A DNA stretch of 64,000 nt from Labilithrix sp. (GCA_019637155.1 JAHBWE010000019.1:153497-217496), one strand, 5' to 3'; counted from the first letter of the stretch, positions 8,489 to 16,870 are shown. Numbers and translations are program-made. The notes: generated by a model not told the origin, from the letters alone.

Positions 8489-10288
8489 TCAGCGGCCGGC
8501 CTGGAGTCGGTGCAGCGCGCGCACGAGCGCGTCGATGTCCTCGCACGTGTTGTACGGCGCGAGCGAGGCGCGCACGGTCGCTTCGTGACCGAACCGCCGG
8601 AGGATGGGCTGCGCGCAGTGATGCCCCGAGCGCACGGCGATGCCCTCTTGATCGAGGAGTCCGCCGACCTCCTCCGTCTTCTGCCCGTCGAGCACGAACG
8701 AGAGCACGCCCGCCTTCTCGCGCGCGGTCCCGATCATGGTGAGGCCCGGCACGGTCGCGAGCGCGCTCGTGCCGTACTCGAGGAGCTCGTGCTCGTAGCG
8801 CTCGACGTTGTGGACGCCGACGCGCGAGAGCCAGTCGAGCGCGGCGCCGAGGCCGACCGCGTCGGCGATGTTGCCGGTGCCGGCCTCGAAGCGAGCGGGC
8901 GCGGGCTGATAGGTCGTGCGCTCGAACGTCACGTCCTGGATCATGTTGCCGCCACCTTGCCACGGCGGCATCGCGTCGAGCAGCTCCGCGCGCCCGAACA
9001 CCGCGCCGATGCCGGTCGGCGCGAACACCTTGTGCCCGGAGAACACGAAGAAGTCGCAGCCGAGCTTCTGCACGTCGACTGGCATGTGCGAGACCGACTG
9101 CGCGCCGTCGAGCAGCACGATCGCGCCGTGGCGGTGCGCCATGTCGATCATCTCCGCCGCCGGCGTGATCGTGCCGAGCGCGTTCGACACCTGCGTGAAC
9201 GAGACGAGCTTGGTCCGCGGGGAGAGGAGCTTCTCGTACTCCTCGAGGATCACCTGCCCGCGGCTGTCGACCGGCGCGACCTTGAGGCGAGCGCCCTTCT
9301 CCGAGCAGAGCTGCTGCCAGGGGACGATGTTCGCGTGATGCTCGAGCCAGGTGATGACGATCTCGTCGCCCTCGCGCACGTTGCGCCGTCCCCAGCTCTG
9401 CGCGACGAGGTTGATCCCCTCCGTCGTGCCGCGCACGAACACGATCTCGCGCGGCGACGGCGCGTTGATGAAGCGGCGCACGGTGTCGCGCGCCGCCTCG
9501 TAGGCGTCGGTCGCCTTCGCCGCGAGCGTGTGCGCGGCGCGATGGATGTTCGAGTTCTCGTGCTCGTAGAAGTAGGAGAGCCGATCGATGACCGCGCGCG
9601 GCTTCTGCGTCGTGGCGGCGTTGTCGAGCCACACGAGGCGCTTGCCGCGCACGGGCTCGCTCAGGATCGGAAACTCCTTCTTGATCGCGTTCGGCTCGAA
9701 GATCCGATGCCCGAGCGTGCGGACCGACGGATCGGCCGCCGGCGCGATCTCGAACGCGTCGAGCGCGAAGCGAGGCTCCGAGCCCCACGCCGGCGCCGTC
9801 GTCGCGTCCGGCCGAGCGTCATGGAGCGGAACGCGATACCCAGGCTCGATCGGCGCCTCGAGCGCATCGAACCGCAGCGGCGCATCGAACGGCGCGCCCG
9901 TCGCCGGGAAGACCGCGTCCGTCGCCGGGAACGCGCTTTTCTCCGCCGTGCTCGGCAGCGACGGCGTCAACGCCGCGGTCGGCGGGGACGAGTACGCGCT
10001 CGTGTCCGTCGGTTGCGGGACGCCCGCCGCGGGCGGAGGCGGCGCCGCGTACATGTGATTCGCGAGCTGCGAGATCGCGTGCGTGAGCGAGATGGGATCG
10101 AGCTCGGGCGTCGTCGGCGCGCCGGGGACCTCGGCTCCGGCGAGCGAGATCCCGGGCGTCGACGTCATGATCGCGGCCGGATAATTGGGAGTCTCCGTCG
10201 TCCGCGGCATGTGCGCGGTCAGCAGCGAGACCTCGCCCACGGGCGGAAGTCCCACGGGCGGACCGCCCTTGGGCTCAGGCGTACTCAT
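8489..10288 (-). CDS. sufS: Cysteine desulfurase (SufS type) with disordered encapsulin-targeting N-terminus
   Basis: Residues about 195-599 form a complete group II cysteine desulfurase: PLP-binding Lys420 in FSGHKVFAPTG, catalytic Cys558 in RSGHHCAQPILRRFG, and a substrate region at HHANIVPW. It converts cysteine to alanine and leaves a persulfide. The first ~190 residues are Pro/Ala/Thr-rich and low complexity, with one amphipathic stretch (LDPISLTHAISQLANHMY, about 63-80) and two FPAT repeats. In family 2A encapsulin systems the cargo desulfurase carries just such a long disordered N-terminal domain that directs it into the shell. The start overlaps the shell gene's stop by 14 bp, so shell and cargo are co-translated. 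Normal SufS is about 400-415 aa. Confidence 0.93.
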   Translation of the reverse strand: MSTPEPKGGPPVGLPPVGEVSLLTAHMPRTTETPNYPAAIMTSTPGISLAGAEVPGAPTTPELDPISLTHAISQLANHMYAAPPPPAAGVPQPTDTSAYSSPPTAALTPSLPSTAEKSAFPATDAVFPATGAPFDAPLRFDALEAPIEPGYRVPLHDARPDATTAPAWGSEPRFALDAFEIAPAADPSVRTLGHRIFEPNAIKKEFPILSEPVRGKRLVWLDNAATTQKPRAVIDRLSYFYEHENSNIHRAAHTLAAKATDAYEAARDTVRRFINAPSPREIVFVRGTTEGINLVAQSWGRRNVREGDEIVITWLEHHANIVPWQQLCSEKGARLKVAPVDSRGQVILEEYEKLLSPRTKLVSFTQVSNALGTITPAAEMIDMAHRHGAIVLLDGAQSVSHMPVDVQKLGCDFFVFSGHKVFAPTGIGAVFGRAELLDAMPPWQGGGNMIQDVTFERTTYQPAPARFEAGTGNIADAVGLGAALDWLSRVGVHNVERYEHELLEYGTSALATVPGLTMIGTAREKAGVLSFVLDGQKTEEVGGLLDQEGIAVRSGHHCAQPILRRFGHEATVRASLAPYNTCEDIDALVRALHRLQAGR

Positions 10289-11174
10289 GGTAGTTGTCGA
10301 TCACCACGCCCTCCAGGCATCCGAGCGCGTCGTGCGTGAGCACGGCGACGGAGCAGTAGAGCGAGATGAGGTACTTCGCGGTGCCCGCCTGATCGATCCC
10401 CATCATGCGGACGGAGAGGCTCGGGTTCACCTCGCCGGGGAGGCCCGGCTGGAAGAGGCCGACGACGCCGCGCTTCCGCTCGCCGACGCGCATGAGGAGG
10501 ACGTCGGTCCGGTTGTCACGGATGCGGATCTTGTCGCTCGGGATGAGCGGCAGCCCACGCCACGTGAGGAACGGCGAGCCGAAGAGCGACATCGTGGGCG
10601 GCGGGACGCCCCGGCGCGTGCACTCGCGCCCGAACGCCGCGATCGCGCGCGGGTGGGTGACGAAGAAGGCGGGCTCTTTCCAGACCGTCGCGATGAGCTC
10701 GTCGAGGTCGTCCGGCGTCGGAGGCCCCTTCCGCGGCGCGATGCGCATCTCGGGATCGACGTTGTTCAGGAGCCCGTAGTCCTTGTTGTAGAGCATCTCG
10801 CTCTCTTGCCGCTCTTTGATCTTCTCGATCGCGAGCGTGAGCTGCTCCTTCACCTGGTCGTACGGGCTGCGGAACAGGTCCGAGATGCGCGTCTGCACCG
10901 CGATCGTGGTGGTGCACGACGCGAGGACGTACTCGCGCGGGTTCGGCTCGTAGTCGTTGAAGGCGACGGGCAGGTCCTCGCCCTCGGCGGGGCTGCACTT
11001 GACGTCGAACTTCTCGTCGAGCGCCTGATTCACGCGGTACACGCCGGCCTCGACCGGCGTCCAGGGGATCATTTGCGTGAGCCAGCGCGGCGTCGCCCCC
11101 CGCCATTGCGGCGGCGTCTTGGTCGTATTCGCCAGCTGCCGTGCAGCGCGTGCACCGATCGATTGAGCGGTCAT
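10275..11174 (-). CDS. Family 2A encapsulin shell protein (SrpI/MMPI-like)
   Basis: The 299-residue protein matches the family 2A encapsulin fold, an HK97-type shell protein related to cyanobacterial SrpI and mycobacterial major membrane protein I. Recognisable segments are LTQMIPWTPVEAGVYRVNQ near the N-terminus, ASCTTTIAVQTRISDLF, and the C-terminal MMGIDQAGTAKYLISLYCSV. No cyclic-nucleotide-binding insertion is present, which separates it from family 2B. Such shells self-assemble into icosahedral compartments that hold a cysteine desulfurase; its gene follows immediately with a 14-bp overlap. A strong AGAAGGAGT ribosome site sits 8 nt before the ATG. The shell gene comes first, fitting higher demand for shell subunits (inference). 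Confidence 0.92.
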   Translation of the reverse strand: MTAQSIGARAARQLANTTKTPPQWRGATPRWLTQMIPWTPVEAGVYRVNQALDEKFDVKCSPAEGEDLPVAFNDYEPNPREYVLASCTTTIAVQTRISDLFRSPYDQVKEQLTLAIEKIKERQESEMLYNKDYGLLNNVDPEMRIAPRKGPPTPDDLDELIATVWKEPAFFVTHPRAIAAFGRECTRRGVPPPTMSLFGSPFLTWRGLPLIPSDKIRIRDNRTDVLLMRVGERKRGVVGLFQPGLPGEVNPSLSVRMMGIDQAGTAKYLISLYCSVAVLTHDALGCLEGVVIDNYHEYA

Positions 11175-11181
11175 CTACGAG

Positions 11182-11188
11182 ACTCCTT
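11182..11188 (-). promoter_or_regulatory. Ribosome binding site of the encapsulin gene
   Basis: On the minus strand AAGGAGT lies 7 nt before the ATG at 11174. It is one of the best Shine-Dalgarno matches in the window and fixes the start codon. The 180 bp further upstream to the LysR gene show no convincing -35/-10 pair. Confidence 0.75.
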
Positions 11189-11368
11189 CTGAGCCGCGTC
11201 TTATCCGCCCGACCGCACCAGAGCAATTGTCACCGCGCCACGCCGTCACTCTCCTCTGCCCAAGCGGATGGATCGACGCCTTACCGGCACGCCCGCGTGG
11301 TCGAAGCGAATGGACGAGCTCCGAGCGACGCACCTGCGATGAGACGACACCTTCGTCGCCGCGCCGCT

Positions 11369-12226
11369 TCATTTCGCGGTCCGTTCGACGAAGTGGTCGA
11401 GGAACGCGCGGACGCGCGTGGCCGCTCGGAGCTCGTCGAGGGTGAGGAGCCAGACGTCCCGCGAGAGCTCGGTGGCGACCGGACTGATGCGCACGAGCCG
11501 GGGATCGGAGTCGCCTTCGGTGCGAGCGAGGAAGTGGACGCCGATCCCGGAGGCGACGACCTCTCGGAGCGGCAGCGAGGTCATGTCGACCCAGAGCGCG
11601 ACGCGCGCCTCGGGGGCATGCTTCGCGAGCCACGGTTCGAGCCACGAGGGGCCGAGCCGCTCGTCCCAGCTCAACCACGGCCACTTCGAGAGCGGCGCCT
11701 TCGCGCCGACGCGCCGGGCGAGGTGACGGCTCGCGTAGACGGCGAGCTCGACGCGCCCGATCTTGCGACCGACGAGGTTCGGGGGTGGCGCGCCGGTCAT
11801 CCGCAGGGCGACGTCGGCTTCGCGGCGGGTGAGCGAGGCGTCCGCGTCGTTGCAGCTCAGCGTGAGCTCGACGCCGGGGAAGCGCTCGAGGAACGACGTG
11901 AACGCGGGCTCGTAGCGACGGAAGAGGATGTCCATCGTCGTCACGCGGAGCTTCCCCTCGAGCTTCGCGTCTCCGCCGAGGAGTCGCGCCTCGAGCTCGT
12001 GCATCTCCGCTTCGGTCCGCTCGGCGCTTCGGACGACGTGCGCGCCGGCGGCGGTCGGCGTGTAGCCGCCGTCGTCGACGGAGAACAACCGGCTCCCGAC
12101 CCGCTCTTCGAGGGCGCGTATCCGTCGCGCGACGGTCGTGTGCGTCGTCATCAGCGTCGCCGCGGCGCCGCTGAGCGTCCGGCTGCGCGCCAGCGCGAGA
12201 ACGAAGCGCAGGTCGTCCCAATTCAT
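11369..12226 (-). CDS. LysR-family transcriptional regulator
   Basis: The start is taken at the ATG 12224-12226 (MNWDDLRFVLALARS), the usual LysR beginning; a GTG 18 bases upstream would add six residues. The N-terminal winged HTH covers residues 1-60 (LSGAAATLMTTHTTVARRIR). A LysR substrate-binding domain follows (residues 85-285, with VTTMDILFRRYEPAF and DVALRMTGAPP). It is most like the one-regulator subgroup with MNWDDL starts, whose ligands are mostly unknown. It is divergent from a decayed gene at 12302, the place where its normal target would be expected. Target and ligand are therefore unknown here. Confidence 0.9.
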   Translation of the reverse strand: MNWDDLRFVLALARSRTLSGAAATLMTTHTTVARRIRALEERVGSRLFSVDDGGYTPTAAGAHVVRSAERTEAEMHELEARLLGGDAKLEGKLRVTTMDILFRRYEPAFTSFLERFPGVELTLSCNDADASLTRREADVALRMTGAPPPNLVGRKIGRVELAVYASRHLARRVGAKAPLSKWPWLSWDERLGPSWLEPWLAKHAPEARVALWVDMTSLPLREVVASGIGVHFLARTEGDSDPRLVRISPVATELSRDVWLLTLDELRAATRVRAFLDHFVERTAK

Positions 12227-12301
12227 CAATGTGCATTCATGCACGTCAATAGCGAATAAACAACCATGTGATGAACGCTAACGAACGGTCATGCTCATCC
12301 A

Positions 12302-12499
12302 ATGAACGAGTGGGTCGCGGGGAAGGTCGACGGTCTCGCGATCACGCGTCCGTTCCTCCTCGCCGCCGCGGCGATGATGGAGGTCCCGATCGCGATGACG
12401 CTCCTCGCGCGCGTCCTCTTCTTCGCGTCGATCGAGATCCCGACGACGCTCGCGATCGCCGTCCTCGCGTATCGCTGGCCGACAGCAGAGCAAGAGTGA
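12302..12499 (+). pseudogene. Remnant of a small membrane protein (DUF6326-like C-terminal half)
   Basis: A 65-codon open frame starts at ATG 12302. It reads ITRPFLLAAAAMMEVPIAM and then TLLARVL, followed by a second hydrophobic helix. From memory this resembles the C-terminal half of DUF6326-type integral membrane proteins (about 140-160 aa), where a segment like FLLVAAIFMEIPIAM precedes a conserved SRVL. The first two helices are missing upstream, so it is most likely a 5'-truncated remnant. A functional two-helix membrane peptide is the alternative. It faces away from the LysR gene at 11369-12226. Confidence 0.45.
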
Positions 12500-12519
12500 A
12501 ACCCTTGACCGGTCGTCGG

Positions 12520-12827
12520 CTGGACCCTTCGGCCGGGCTCTTCCATCGTCCGACGGGCTCGCTCATCGGCGCAGACATCGTGCTCAGCGCCTGCGCGCGG
12601 GACCACTGGAGCTGGCGCACGGCCGCGCGCCTCACGGGTTGCTACGACCGATCCGAACACCGCCGGACGTGCGATGGAAGACGAAGTCCAACGACGCCGC
12701 GGCGCGATCGATCGATCGCATGGCCGCCCTCCCATTGAAGCGTCTCCTCGTGGCCCACGCGGATCCGATCGAGGACCGTCCTTCCGAGAAGCTCCTCGAC
12801 GCCTGGCGCTTCGTGCGCGCCGGGTGA
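12520..12827 (+). pseudogene. Remnant of a metallo-hydrolase-like (DUF4336-type) gene, truncated and frameshifted
   Basis: Two adjacent frames together look like the C-terminal part of one protein. The first reads GLFHRPTGSLIGADIVLSAC and then WRTAARLTGCYDR (to about 12654). The second continues IRTPPDVRWKTKSNDAAARS, then LPLKRLLVAHADPIEDRP, and stops at 12827. The sense of the text is restored by one frameshift near 12650. The layout resembles DUF4336 metallo-beta-lactamase-fold proteins, which end in a VAHGDPI-type segment. No intact N-terminal half exists upstream. This is a decayed gene next to another remnant. Confidence 0.5.
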
Positions 12828-12850
12828 GGGCGCGTGCTCCAAGTCCTGCG

Positions 12851-13282
12851 TCACCCACGCATGGCTTCGCGGATCTGCTCGGGCGTCATCTTCGCGATCA
12901 CCTTGGTGAGGATCCAAAGGTGCCCGAACGGGTCCTGCACTCGCCCCTCGCGGTGGCCGTAGAACTGATCGCTCACCTCGAAGATCACGCGCCCGCCACC
13001 CGCCACCATCTTACGCGCCACTTCGTCGGGATCATCGACTTCGAGGTTCAAGATCACCGGGCTCCCGCCGAGCGAGGGCGGCGCGCAGTTGTTCCATTCG
13101 GGCGCCTCGTCGGTGAGCGCGATCACCGCGTTGCCGAGCGCGAGCGCGGCGTGCACCACGTGTCCCCGATCGTCGGCGTAGCGTTCGAGCTCGCGAGCCC
13201 CGAGCGTCGCGGTGTAGTAGGCAATGGCGCCGGCCGCGTCGCGAACGACGAGGCGCGGAGTGAGGAGCGGTCGTTCCGTCAT
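12851..13282 (-). CDS. VOC-family (PhnB/glyoxalase-like) protein
   Basis: The 143-residue protein has the paired beta-alpha-beta-beta-beta arrangement of the vicinal oxygen chelate superfamily: LTPRLVVRDAAGAIAYYTATLG, then HAALALGNAVIALTDE, then VILNLEVDDPDEVARKM and RVQDPFGHLWILTKV. The C-terminal DPFGHLW is the signature of the PhnB-like branch. That branch is often annotated as glyoxalase or bleomycin-resistance-like, but its members mostly lack a proven substrate. It stands alone between remnants and the DUF1801 fusion. Cytoplasmic; function unknown beyond the fold. Confidence 0.88.
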   Translation of the reverse strand: MTERPLLTPRLVVRDAAGAIAYYTATLGARELERYADDRGHVVHAALALGNAVIALTDEAPEWNNCAPPSLGGSPVILNLEVDDPDEVARKMVAGGGRVIFEVSDQFYGHREGRVQDPFGHLWILTKVIAKMTPEQIREAMRG

Positions 13283-13486
13283 GCTCCAAGCTTGACCGAA
13301 ACGCGCCGCGCCTGATTGGAAGAAATCGACGAGCGCGAGCGCGGTCGCTCAGTCGTACGATGAGGAGATGGACGATTCTTCATGAGCGCTACGCGTTGAT
13401 CGAGCGCCTACAGAAGATCGCCCCGTGACGCGGCGCGGATGCGGCGGCGGTGGACGTGACGATTGAACGGTGAGTACCTTGGCTTC

Positions 13487-14695
13487 GTGGCAACGAAGAC
13501 CACTCCCGAACCACGCTCCTTTCTGGAGGCCGTCGCTCCCGCTGGGCGGCGCCGCGACGCGCTCGTGCTGCTCGATCTGATGCGTGAGGCGACGGGGCTC
13601 GAGCCGAGGATGAGCGGATCGTCGATCGTCGGTTTCGGTGAGTACGCCTACGAGTACGACAGCGGTCGCAAGGGCACGGCGCCAGCAGCAGCGTTCTCGC
13701 CGCGCAAGGCAGCGACCGTCGTCTACCTCCTCGACGGCATCGCCCACCACGAAGCCGCGCTGGAGAGGCTCGGGCCCCATACCACCGGTGTCGGCTGTCT
13801 CTACATCAAGGACGTCAGCAAGATCGACGTCCGCGTCCTCAAGGGGATCGTCCAAAAGTCCTTCACGAGGCTCACTGCCAAAACGTACGGCAAGCGCGCA
13901 CGCGACGTAGAGACGAAGGCTCCGAAGAAGTCGACGACGACCCGTGCGACGCGCGGTGGTTCTGCTTCGGGGCCAATCGACGCCTATCTCGCGCGCATCG
14001 AGAACGCCGCCGCCCGCGCGACGCTCACACGACTCTGCGCGCAGCTTCGTGAGCTGCTTCCGACGGCGACGGAGACGATCAGCTACGACATGCCCGCCTT
14101 TCGCCTGCCGAACGGGAAGGTCGCCGCCGGATTCGCCTTCTTCGGCAGGAACTGCGGGTACTACCCGCACAGCGGTGGCGTCATCCCGAAGCTCGGCGCG
14201 CTGCTCGATGGGTACAAGACGACGAAAGGCGGCATCACGTTCCCGCCCGCCGCGCCGCTGCCAAAGAAGATCGTGAGCGCGCTCGTTCGCACACGGCTCG
14301 CCGAGATCACCGAGAAGGCCACGAAGCGAGCGAGCGCCGGTAAACCCAAGAAGCCGCGCGTCTTCGCGATCTCGTTCGCGAGCGTGTACCCGCTCTACGT
14401 GCAGAAGGCAGAGAAGAAAGGCCGGACCCAACAGGAGGTCGACGAGGTCATCGCCTGGCTCACCGGCTATCGCGGAAAGTCCCTCCAGCGCGCCATCGAC
14501 GACGAGGTCGATCTCGAGGCATTCTTTGGAGCCGCGCCTCGCTGGAGCTCGAAGGCTGGTCTCATCACGGGCGTCGTCTGCGGAGTGCGCGTCGAGGCCG
14601 TCGCTGATCCGTTGATGCAGAAGATCCGCTACCTCGACAAGCTGGTCGACGAGCTCGCCAGGGGAAAGAAGATGGCCAGCATCCTGCGCCAGTAG
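13487..14695 (+). CDS. DUF1801-DUF1801-DUF2200 fusion protein
   Basis: From GTG 13487 the protein is 402 residues (a TTG at 13463 would add eight). It contains two DUF1801 domains, about residues 5-125 (GSSIVGFGEYAYEYDSG, VGCLYIKDVSKID) and 160-270 (LPTATETISYDMPAFRL, GYYPHSGGVIP). A C-terminal DUF2200 domain follows, about 290-402 (FAISFASVYPLYVQKAEKKG, DPLMQKIRYLDKLVDEL). DUF1801 is the YdhG/frataxin-like fold sometimes linked to iron handling; DUF2200 has no known function. A separate DUF1801 gene lies at 15543. Each domain normally exists as its own small protein, so the triple fusion links two unknown families. The two DUF1801 copies are diverged, not a recent duplication. Confidence 0.88.
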   Translation: MATKTTPEPRSFLEAVAPAGRRRDALVLLDLMREATGLEPRMSGSSIVGFGEYAYEYDSGRKGTAPAAAFSPRKAATVVYLLDGIAHHEAALERLGPHTTGVGCLYIKDVSKIDVRVLKGIVQKSFTRLTAKTYGKRARDVETKAPKKSTTTRATRGGSASGPIDAYLARIENAAARATLTRLCAQLRELLPTATETISYDMPAFRLPNGKVAAGFAFFGRNCGYYPHSGGVIPKLGALLDGYKTTKGGITFPPAAPLPKKIVSALVRTRLAEITEKATKRASAGKPKKPRVFAISFASVYPLYVQKAEKKGRTQQEVDEVIAWLTGYRGKSLQRAIDDEVDLEAFFGAAPRWSSKAGLITGVVCGVRVEAVADPLMQKIRYLDKLVDELARGKKMASILRQ

Positions 14696-15542
14696 TACCC
14701 GCGGTGGCCACCCCGAGGTCCGGCTGCATCTCGCGCGCGCTCAGCCGGCCATGCTCAGCCACCAACCCAACGTGCTGACGTCCGGCGCGCCCTCGAGCAC
14801 CGCGCCTTCGTAGCCCATCGTGACCAACTGCATCGTGCGTCTCGACCATCCGAGGGTTTCGACGCCGACTCACGCTCGACGCCTTCGCTACGCTGCCGCA
14901 CGTCGAGCTGGCGCTGTTCGATGTGGTTCGCGATGACGTCGACCAGGCGCTGTCCGTGTGCTCGCGCCACCCGTCTCGCTCGAGCCCATCGAGGTTCGCC
15001 AGGTGTGGCATCGCCGCTCCGACGTGGATGGCGCCGTCCGATTTCTTCGAGAGGTCGTACGCGACGCCGCGAAGAGCAGCGCTTCGTCGAGACGGCCCCC
15101 TTGAAGCCGAACTTGGTGGCGATGACCACGTCGTTGCGCACCGGTCCCAGGGCCTCACCGACGAGCAGGCGTCGCGGATCACGCGGATGCTCTGGGCGCG
15201 GTCCACGCCCGGACCTTGTGGCCGGGGTTGTTGCTCATGCAGCCGAAGCCGAGCTCCGACACCTCCAGGCGGCCCAGCTTGCGCGACTTCATGGTGTAGC
15301 TCTTGCCGGAGGGGTGGGGCCGAGCTCGTGGCTGCACGGCCGGTGGACGCGCTCGCGGCGCTCGCTCCCGCGCGCGTGGACGCGCCCGCTGCAAGCGGGG
15401 TGGCTGCCAGACCGTGCTCTCCATTCAGCGCCTCTTGAGCGCCGCCTTTTTCAGCTCACGCCCGTTCCACAACTCCCGGCGATATCTCTGCTACGGCTGT
15501 ACTGAGATGAGAGGCACGTTCGGTCCGGTTTGTGGATCGGCT
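14696..15542. other. Decayed 850-bp region without an intact gene
   Basis: No complete gene is visible. The stretch contains the 5' remnant of an aldo-keto reductase (annotated separately). It also has an isolated minus-strand C-terminus-like reading (MQLVTMGYEGAVLEGAPDVS, about 14840-14780, followed by TLGWWLSMAG and a stop) that I cannot assign. The rest is scrambled frames with no good start or codon bias. Confidence 0.6.
15110..15292 (-). pseudogene. Aldo-keto reductase remnant (N-terminus only, with deletion)
   Basis: From ATG 15292 the minus strand reads MKSRKLGRLEVSELGFGCMS then NNPG, the standard aldo-keto reductase start. It shifts frame to DRAQSIRVIRDA, and shifts again to LVGEALGPVRNDVVIATKFG then FK. 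In intact family members about 25 residues with the catalytic Asp and Tyr lie between the last two segments; here they are deleted. After about 15110 the similarity stops. The gene is dead: it lacks the catalytic residues and most of the barrel. Confidence 0.75.
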
Positions 15543-15932
15543 TCAAGCGAGGCGAACGAGTCTCCCTCTCTTGCGGAGACCCTTGTAGTCCCACTGTGTG
15601 CTCCTGGCCTTCTTCAGCCACCTCCTCACGTCGCGCTCGTCGATCTGCTCTGCGCTGGTGTACCTGATGGAGGCATCCTTGAACTTCCCGGTGCCAAGCC
15701 GTAGATGTTCTTCCTCGAAGCTGGCGCCGCTCCAGAACATCAATCGAATGCAGTCCTTCAGCTTGCTGTAGCCGACAATAGGGTTTCCATCGAGAAACCA
15801 CACCGGATGAGCGTGCCAGATCTTGCGCTCGGCATCAGGCAGCCGACTGTCGATCAAGCGCGCCAGGTGATTGGCGATCTCTTCACGCTCCGCGCCCAGC
15901 GCCTGGTTGTACGCTCGAATTTCAGCGCTCAT
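15543..15932 (-). CDS. DUF1801-family protein
   Basis: The ATG at 15930-15932 gives a 129-residue protein (MSAEIRAYNQALGAEREEIA). The upstream in-frame extension to 16076 overlaps the neighbouring gene and has no family similarity. The core PDAERKIWHAHPVWFLDGNP, then GYSKLKDCIRLMFWSG and IRYTSAEQIDERDVRRWLKK, is typical of DUF1801 (YdhG-like fold). Function is unknown. It is the last gene of an ArsR - SRPBCC - DUF1801 operon, an arrangement often seen in actinobacteria and proteobacteria, 74 bp after the SRPBCC gene. Confidence 0.85.
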   Translation of the reverse strand: MSAEIRAYNQALGAEREEIANHLARLIDSRLPDAERKIWHAHPVWFLDGNPIVGYSKLKDCIRLMFWSGASFEEEHLRLGTGKFKDASIRYTSAEQIDERDVRRWLKKARSTQWDYKGLRKRGRLVRLA

Positions 15933-16006
15933 CGTGGCGCGTTCTCCCGATGGGATCGTCGCGGCAGCGCGGCCAGCGGCTCTCGAGCGCGTAGGGCGTG
16001 ACCCAA

Positions 16007-16516
16007 TCATGCCCCGAGCACCTCGGCGAGCTTGTTCAGCTCGCCCTTCCATCCGAGCGTGGCACGATTCGTCCACTCCTCTTCGTGCATTGCGTCGAAC
16101 GTCAGCACGAGACGGACACCATCCGGGCTCGGATGGAACTCCACCACCGTGGCGACGTCATAGGGGTCGACGCCCGGAATGAAGTCGGCGAGATGGACAT
16201 ACGCCAGCCGGCGACGCGGCTGGACCTCGGAGTAGGTGATCCGCAGTTCCTGCGTCAGTGGCATGCCGGCCTGCGCCATGAACGCCACCTGGGCCGGCTC
16301 GACCGCGGTCATGGCGTAACGGAGCTCGCCGCCGGGGCGCAGATCGAGCGTCCGGACCGTGACGCGAAAGCCACCGGGGCCCCACCACGACTCGATCCCT
16401 TCCTTCGTTGCCCAGAGTTCCCACACCTCGTCGAGTGTCGCTCTGTACGTTCGCTCGATCGTGATTCGTCGCTTGACGACATCGGTACCAGACGCCCCCG
16501 TCTCCTTCTTCGTCAT
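16007..16516 (-). CDS. SRPBCC (AHSA1-like) protein
   Basis: The 169-residue protein has the START-like AHSA1 fold signature: ITIERTYRATLDEVWELWAT near the N-terminus, then WWGPGGFRVTVRTLDLRPGG, and a C-terminal long helix (NRATLGWKGELNKLAEVLG). These proteins bind hydrophobic ligands in a helix-grip cavity; the ligand here is unknown. Its start overlaps the ArsR gene's stop by ATGA, so the two are coupled. The ArsR-SRPBCC pair is a widespread operon in which the regulator probably senses a condition linked to the SRPBCC ligand (inference). Confidence 0.9.
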   Translation of the reverse strand: MTKKETGASGTDVVKRRITIERTYRATLDEVWELWATKEGIESWWGPGGFRVTVRTLDLRPGGELRYAMTAVEPAQVAFMAQAGMPLTQELRITYSEVQPRRRLAYVHLADFIPGVDPYDVATVVEFHPSPDGVRLVLTFDAMHEEEWTNRATLGWKGELNKLAEVLGA

Positions 16517-16851
16517 GAGTGCTTCTCCTTACGCCGGGTGACGCGCGTGCGCCGATCGAGCGCCTCGCCGAACGCGTCAAGACGCGCCTCCCAGAATGTC
16601 CGGTACCGGCTGATCCACGTGTCGAGCTCCCGAAAACGCTCTGGTCGTAGCGAGTAGAGTCGTTGCGATCCCAGCGGCCGCATCTGCACGAAGCCGGTCT
16701 CGTGGAGGATCCTGAGATGTCGCGAGACGCCCGACTGATGAATGTCGATCATCTCGACGAGGTCGTTGACCGCTCGCTCGCCGCCTAGAAGCACCTCGAC
16801 GATGCGGCGTCGCTTGGGATCGGCCAGGGTCTGAAAGACGTCAATGTGCAT
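16513..16851 (-). CDS. ArsR-family winged-helix repressor
   Basis: The 112-residue protein is a compact winged helix: VFQTLADPKRRRIVEVLLGG, then VNDLVEMIDIHQSGVSRHLR and ILHETGFVQMRPLGSQRLYS. No Cys-rich metal-binding site is visible (the usual CxC of metal-sensing ArsR is absent), so it is likely a non-metal sensor of the kind that accompanies SRPBCC genes. It probably represses its own operon; a near-palindromic site lies just upstream. It overlaps the SRPBCC gene by 4 bp. Confidence 0.9.
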   Translation of the reverse strand: MHIDVFQTLADPKRRRIVEVLLGGERAVNDLVEMIDIHQSGVSRHLRILHETGFVQMRPLGSQRLYSLRPERFRELDTWISRYRTFWEARLDAFGEALDRRTRVTRRKEKHS

Positions 16852-16856
16852 GAGCG

Positions 16857-16870
16857 TGCATATGTATGCA
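16857..16870 (-). promoter_or_regulatory. Near-palindrome upstream of the ArsR operon
   Basis: TGCATATGTATGCA (12 of 14 positions symmetric) lies 6-19 bp before the ArsR start, inside a run of TGCAT motifs that continues to about 16878. AT-rich palindromes at this place are typical operators for self-repressing ArsR proteins. No footprint or consensus supports it beyond position and symmetry. Confidence 0.35.

Noticed and set aside
5697..9788. Continuous 1363-codon minus frame
   Set aside because: Only its last 230 codons (coiled-coil protein) are real; the rest is an out-of-frame shadow of the GTPase, rhodanese and desulfurase genes.
11189..11260. Sigma-70 promoter for the encapsulin gene
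   Set aside because: Only weak hexamers (TTGCTC, TAAGAC) with no supporting feature; not annotated.
14740..14845. Minus-strand MQLVTMGYEGAVLEGAPDVS reading as a gene end
   Set aside because: Looks protein-like but has no start, family match or neighbouring context; left inside the decayed region.
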